DNA from: Actinomyces ruminicola
GTDB taxonomy: Bacteria; Actinomycetota; Actinomycetes; Actinomycetales; Actinomycetaceae
DNA length: 64,000 bases
NCBI RefSeq assembly: GCF_900103885.1
Contig: NZ_FNIM01000001.1
Location: 248,001-312,000 of the forward strand
Direction: 5' to 3'
Made by a program: the position numbers and the translations under genes. Positions 60,573 through 64,000 of the stretch are shown here, piece after piece. The stretch's first letter is position 1. Each line of letters begins with the position of its first letter. Under the pieces are notes generated by a model, which saw only the letters and a list, made by a program, of their open reading frames with translations, was not told where the DNA came from and searched no databases.

Positions 60573-63215
60573 TCAGCGGCGGTCGCGGCGGGCCAGGCCG
60601 ATGTAGCAGGCCAGGAGGCAGACCAGCCCGATGGCGGACAGGGCGGCGAGGTCGACTCCCCACTGGGAGATGGTGTGCTCCCACAGGTCCTCGGCACGGC
60701 CGGGCAGGATCTCATTCATCTGCACGGTGGAGGCGGCCATGGCGTAGCCCCAGCGGGCGGGGACGAACCAGGCCAGCTGCTCGAACACGGCCCGCCCGGC
60801 GATGGGGATCACGCCGCCGGCCAGCACCAGCTGCGCCATGATGGTGACCACCAGCACCGGCATGACCTGCTCGGAGGAGGAGACAAAGGCGGAGACCGCC
60901 AGCCCCAGCAGACCGGAGACGAAGGCCACCGCCCAGCAGCAGGCGGCCAGCTCCAGGCCCGGGGCACCCAGCAGGACGGCGTCGGTGGGGGCCTGGTTCA
61001 GTGTCAGCGCAATCCCAACCATGATGGCGGTCTGCACCGTGACGATCAGGGCCAGTACCAGCGCCTTGGCCGCCAGGTATGAGCCCGCCCGCAGGCCCAC
61101 GGCCTTCTCCCGCAGGTAGACGTCCCGCTCCCCCACCAACTCGCGGACGGTGGCGGCCATGCCGGAGAAGGCGGCACCGGTGATGAGAATGACCAGCAGT
61201 TCAAGGGCCTGCATGGAGTAGTTCACGCACGGCTGCTCGGCCGTCGGCTCGGGCAGGTCGGGGACGGCGAAGCCGTCGGCACCGGTTATGGCCTTAGTCA
61301 GCAAGCCGATTATCGCGGGCAGCGCCAGCATGAAAAGCAAGTAGGAGGGGTCGGCGGCGATGATCCGCAGGTGGCGGCGCACCAGGGTGGACACCTGCCG
61401 CAGGGCGGTCTGCTGCGGCGCCTGCCGGGCAGCGACGTCGGCGGACGTGGTGAGCCTGCGGCCGTCGCCGCGGCGAGTGGAGGGGACGGTGGCCTCCAGG
61501 TGGGCGCGCAGCTCGGCGGCGTGGTTGCGGATCAGGGCGTAAACATCGGCGAAGCCGTCAATCGACACCGGGTCCGGGAAGCCACCGCGCGGCGGATTGA
61601 CCACCAGCCGCCCGGCCCGCCCGAACTCGGCCAGGCGGCCCCGGAAGTAGCCGATCACCTCACGGGGCGCCCCGAAGTACACCGGAGTACCGCCCGCGGC
61701 CAGGATGAGGACCTTGTCCGCACGGTCGATGTGGTTCTCGTTGTGGGTGACCACCACCACGGTGCGGCCGGCATCCCCGGGGCGGGTGCCGTGGGCGAGG
61801 GAGGCCAGCAGGTCCATCACGTCCCGGTCCAGCTGCGGGTCCAGGCCGGAGGTGGGCTCGTCCAGGAACAGCAGGGAGGGGCGCGTGAGCAGCTCGATGG
61901 CGGTGGACACGCGCTTGCGCTGCCCGCCGGAGAGCTGCTTGACCTTCTTGTCCACGTGCTCGGACAGGTCCAGGTCCTCCAGGACCTCGCTGATGCGGGC
62001 GCGCCGCTCGGCCTTGGTCACGTCCTTGGCGAAGCGCAGCTCGGCCGCGTACTCCAGGGTCTGGCGCACGGTCAGGGCGGCGTGGACCACGTCGTTCTGC
62101 GGCACCACCCCGATCTTGTTGCGCATGACCGGGTAGTGCTCGTACACGTCCAGCCCGTCGAACAGCACCTGCCCCCGCTGGGCCTTCTGCTCCCCGGTCA
62201 GGGCCTTGAGCAGCGTGGACTTCCCCGCGCCCGAGGGGCCGACCACCGCCAGCAGCTCATTGCCCGGCAGGGCGAAGGAGACGCCGTCGAGCAGGGTCAG
62301 CTTGCCGTCGTTGACGGAGAAGGTCAGATCGCGGCCCACCAGCTCCCCGGCGGCCGTAGCCACCTGCACCTCACAGGTGCCGTCAGGGCTGATGACCACG
62401 AAGGTCGAGCCCATGCCGAAGGTGGTCGGCCGGGTGACCGTGTAGCTCTGCACGCGCTGCTGCCCCACGAAAACGCCGTTGGTGGAGCGCAGGTCCGTCA
62501 CCACAATGCCCTGCGGGGTCAAGTCCACACGCGCGTGATGGCCGGACACGCGCGGATCGTCCAGGCGCAGGCTGGCGTCCGGGGCGCGGCCGATGGTGCC
62601 GGAGGAGGTGATGGTCACCTTGGCGACGGTTCGACGTCGCCCGGCGGGGAAGTCGCCGGTGCCGGCGGAGCCGACCGATCGGGGCGGCCCGGGAGGCGTT
62701 GGAGGGCCAGCAACCGTGGCAGCGGAAGAGGCCGGGGCAGCGCCGGTGGCGGTGGCCGACGCCGCCGAGCCGGTGGCGATGCCATAGCCGACCGGGGCGG
62801 GCGCCGGGGTCTGGTAGCCGTAGGCCACGGGCGCGTACTGCTGTGTCTTGGATGCGGGGGCGGCAGGCGCCGTCCCGGAAGCCGACGCGGGGGCGGAAGC
62901 GGTCGGCGTCGTCGGCATGAAGTCAATGCCGGGGCCGGAGCTGTTGGCCAGATAGACGCGGGTGGGACCGGCGATGAGGGCGCGGCGGGTGTCCTGGCCT
63001 GCCACCACCATGCCGTTGGTGCGGGAGATGCACTCGACCACCCAGCCCTCCGGCGTCGGCGTCACCCGCAGGTGCTCGCCGGAGACGACATTGGAGGTGG
63101 ACACCACCACGTCGCAGGTGGGCCGTCTGCCTACGGTGAAGGCGGCGGTGAAGACGCGCGGCTGTTCGTAGGCGGGGGCGTTGGTCAAGCGAACCGCGAG
63201 CGCTGTTGTTGGCAC
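60573..63215 (-). CDS. Double-FHA domain ABC transporter (ATPase and permease fused)
   Basis: The 880-residue protein contains, in order: an FHA domain (about 20-95, with TVGRRPTCDVVV and SGEHLRV), an Ala/Pro/Thr-rich linker (95-190), a second FHA domain (about 195-275, with TIGRAPDASLRL, RVSGHHARV and STNGVFVG), an ABC ATPase (about 290-530, Walker A GPSGAGKSTL, signature QLSGGQRKRVSTAIEL, Walker B LLFLDEPTSGLDP) and an ABC-2 permease (about 640-880, six membrane segments). It resembles M. tuberculosis Rv1747, whose FHA domains bind phosphothreonine and link transport to Ser/Thr kinases. The transported lipid or glycan is not known. Confidence 0.88.
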   Translation of the reverse strand: MPTTALAVRLTNAPAYEQPRVFTAAFTVGRRPTCDVVVSTSNVVSGEHLRVTPTPEGWVVECISRTNGMVVAGQDTRRALIAGPTRVYLANSSGPGIDFMPTTPTASAPASASGTAPAAPASKTQQYAPVAYGYQTPAPAPVGYGIATGSAASATATGAAPASSAATVAGPPTPPGPPRSVGSAGTGDFPAGRRRTVAKVTITSSGTIGRAPDASLRLDDPRVSGHHARVDLTPQGIVVTDLRSTNGVFVGQQRVQSYTVTRPTTFGMGSTFVVISPDGTCEVQVATAAGELVGRDLTFSVNDGKLTLLDGVSFALPGNELLAVVGPSGAGKSTLLKALTGEQKAQRGQVLFDGLDVYEHYPVMRNKIGVVPQNDVVHAALTVRQTLEYAAELRFAKDVTKAERRARISEVLEDLDLSEHVDKKVKQLSGGQRKRVSTAIELLTRPSLLFLDEPTSGLDPQLDRDVMDLLASLAHGTRPGDAGRTVVVVTHNENHIDRADKVLILAAGGTPVYFGAPREVIGYFRGRLAEFGRAGRLVVNPPRGGFPDPVSIDGFADVYALIRNHAAELRAHLEATVPSTRRGDGRRLTTSADVAARQAPQQTALRQVSTLVRRHLRIIAADPSYLLFMLALPAIIGLLTKAITGADGFAVPDLPEPTAEQPCVNYSMQALELLVILITGAAFSGMAATVRELVGERDVYLREKAVGLRAGSYLAAKALVLALIVTVQTAIMVGIALTLNQAPTDAVLLGAPGLELAACCWAVAFVSGLLGLAVSAFVSSSEQVMPVLVVTIMAQLVLAGGVIPIAGRAVFEQLAWFVPARWGYAMAASTVQMNEILPGRAEDLWEHTISQWGVDLAALSAIGLVCLLACYIGLARRDRR

Positions 63216-63354
63216 GGGGGTCCTTCCGGGATCGTGGGGCGAAAGCTCACCAGCTTGGCCGAAACGATACCTTCATTGCCCGGTGGCGGGCCGCGATTCC
63301 CGGGGCGCCCCGAGTGTGAACTCATGCCGATCGTGACGTACGCTGACCCGGCAA

Positions 63355-63430
63355 GCCTCCGTAGCTCAATGGATAGAGCATCGGCCTTCTAATCCGCAGG
63401 TTCCCGGTTCGAGTCCGGGCGGGGGCACCA
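63355..63430 (+). tRNA. tRNA-Arg (anticodon TCT), CCA encoded
   Basis: The acceptor pair is GCCTCCG with CGGGGGC, and the T arm is CCCGG-TTCGAGT-CCGGG. The anticodon loop CTTCTAA reads TCT, closed by a weak stem (three good pairs), which is seen in some actinobacterial tRNA-Arg genes. The discriminator A at 63427 is followed by genomic CCA. It lies between the FHA transporter gene and orn. Confidence 0.9.
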
Positions 63431-63562
63431 CAAACCGCGGAATCACGCGACCCGTCGCCTCCCCGAACACGGCCCTGGGGGACGTCGCCGCCCGCTGGCT
63501 ACCGCCTCTCCCCTCGTGGGCACTGGCCCCGGCTCGTGCCCCCGGGTCTAGACTCGGCGACC

Positions 63563-64000
63563 GTGAGTCGACAGATAACTACCGCCGATCCCCTGGTGTG
63601 GATCGACTGCGAGATGACGGGCCTGGACCTGGAGAGGGACGCACTGATCGAGGTGGCCGTGATCGTCACCGACTACGAGCTCAAGCCGCTGGACGAGGGC
63701 ATCGACGTCCTGATCAGGCCCCCGGCCGCCGCCCTGGAGCAGATGGGCGACTACGTGCGCGAGATGCACACCAGCTCCGGCCTGCTGGAGGAGCTCCAGG
63801 AGGGGCTGACGCTGGAAGCAGCCGGCCGCACCGTCCTGGAGTACGTGAAGTCCCTGGTGCCGGAGGCCGGCTCCGCGCAGCTGGCCGGCAACTCGGTGGG
63901 CACCGACAAGGCCTTCCTGGCACGCGACATGCCGGAGCTCATCGACTACCTGCACTACCGGATCGTGGACGTCTCCTCCATCAAGGAGGTCGCCAAGCGC
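63563..64000 (+). CDS. orn: Oligoribonuclease, N-terminal part cut by window edge
   Basis: The first 146 codons of the DEDDh 3'-5' exoribonuclease, which degrades the last 2-5 nucleotides of RNA (and pGpG), are visible. The GTG at 63563 gives VSRQITTADPLVWIDCEMTGLDLERDALIEVA, with the catalytic D-x-E in WIDCEMTGL. A second motif lies at AGNSVGTDKAFLARDMPEL with the expected Asp. It is the normal neighbour of a tRNA in actinobacteria. The gene continues beyond position 64000. Confidence 0.93.
   Translation, partial: MSRQITTADPLVWIDCEMTGLDLERDALIEVAVIVTDYELKPLDEGIDVLIRPPAAALEQMGDYVREMHTSSGLLEELQEGLTLEAAGRTVLEYVKSLVPEAGSAQLAGNSVGTDKAFLARDMPELIDYLHYRIVDVSSIKEVAKR

Overview
This 64 kb window is high-GC DNA from an actinobacterium, most likely Actinomyces or a close relative. 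Supporting signs are GC-rich third codon positions, frequent GTG starts, several actinobacterial families (DUF3516 helicase, DUF3039, DUF2017, a double-FHA ABC transporter), the order pncB / clpS-DUF2017-murI-metallo-hydrolase, and a tmRNA whose tag reads ADNTRTDFALAA. The genus is an inference; no 16S gene is present.

Layout: gltX (cut by the left edge), a lipoprotein, a PatB-type C-S lyase and an FAH-family hydrolase occupy 1-4.6 kb. Four consecutive AGCS sodium:amino-acid symporters fill 4.7-11.0 kb. A DUF4241 protein, a DUF3516 helicase, a 5'-truncated acetyltransferase, a YccF protein, an ATP-grasp enzyme and proline iminopeptidase follow, then tRNA-Lys, Bcp peroxiredoxin, a Gfo/Idh oxidoreductase, tRNA-Leu and rph-rdgB (to 23.4 kb). 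A small membrane-protein/regulator operon with tandem operators sits at 23.6-24.4 kb. The murI and clpS cluster, pncB, a DEAD/DEAH helicase, nagB, an ABC exporter and HU run from 24.5 to 35.9 kb.

From 36.1 to 45.4 kb lies a sialic-acid catabolic cluster. A peptide-type ABC importer resembling SatABCD is followed by nanA, nanK and nanE in one minus-strand operon, with a divergent GntR regulator. Together these would import N-acetylneuraminate and convert it to GlcNAc-6-P; nagB at 31.9 kb completes the path to fructose-6-P. An esterase and a MerR regulator follow.

The stretch 47.6-50.0 kb is accessory DNA next to the 3' end of ssrA: an Mrr-type restriction enzyme, a phage tail-gene fragment and a frameshifted integrase fragment. 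The core resumes with ssrA, an aldo/keto reductase, smpB, an M23 peptidase, ftsX-ftsE, an SSB paralogue, two dynamin-like GTPases, a double-FHA ABC transporter, tRNA-Arg and the start of oligoribonuclease (orn).

Two non-coding repeat systems stand out. One is a family of short arrays with a 23-bp period at eight intergenic places. Two pairs of these arrays are in inverted orientation around small gene modules, some lend stop codons to neighbouring genes, and one replaces the start of a GNAT gene. The other is a single symmetric array at about 15.8 kb, with eight ACACG/CGTGT motifs at exact 19-bp spacing around a 23-bp perfect inverted repeat.
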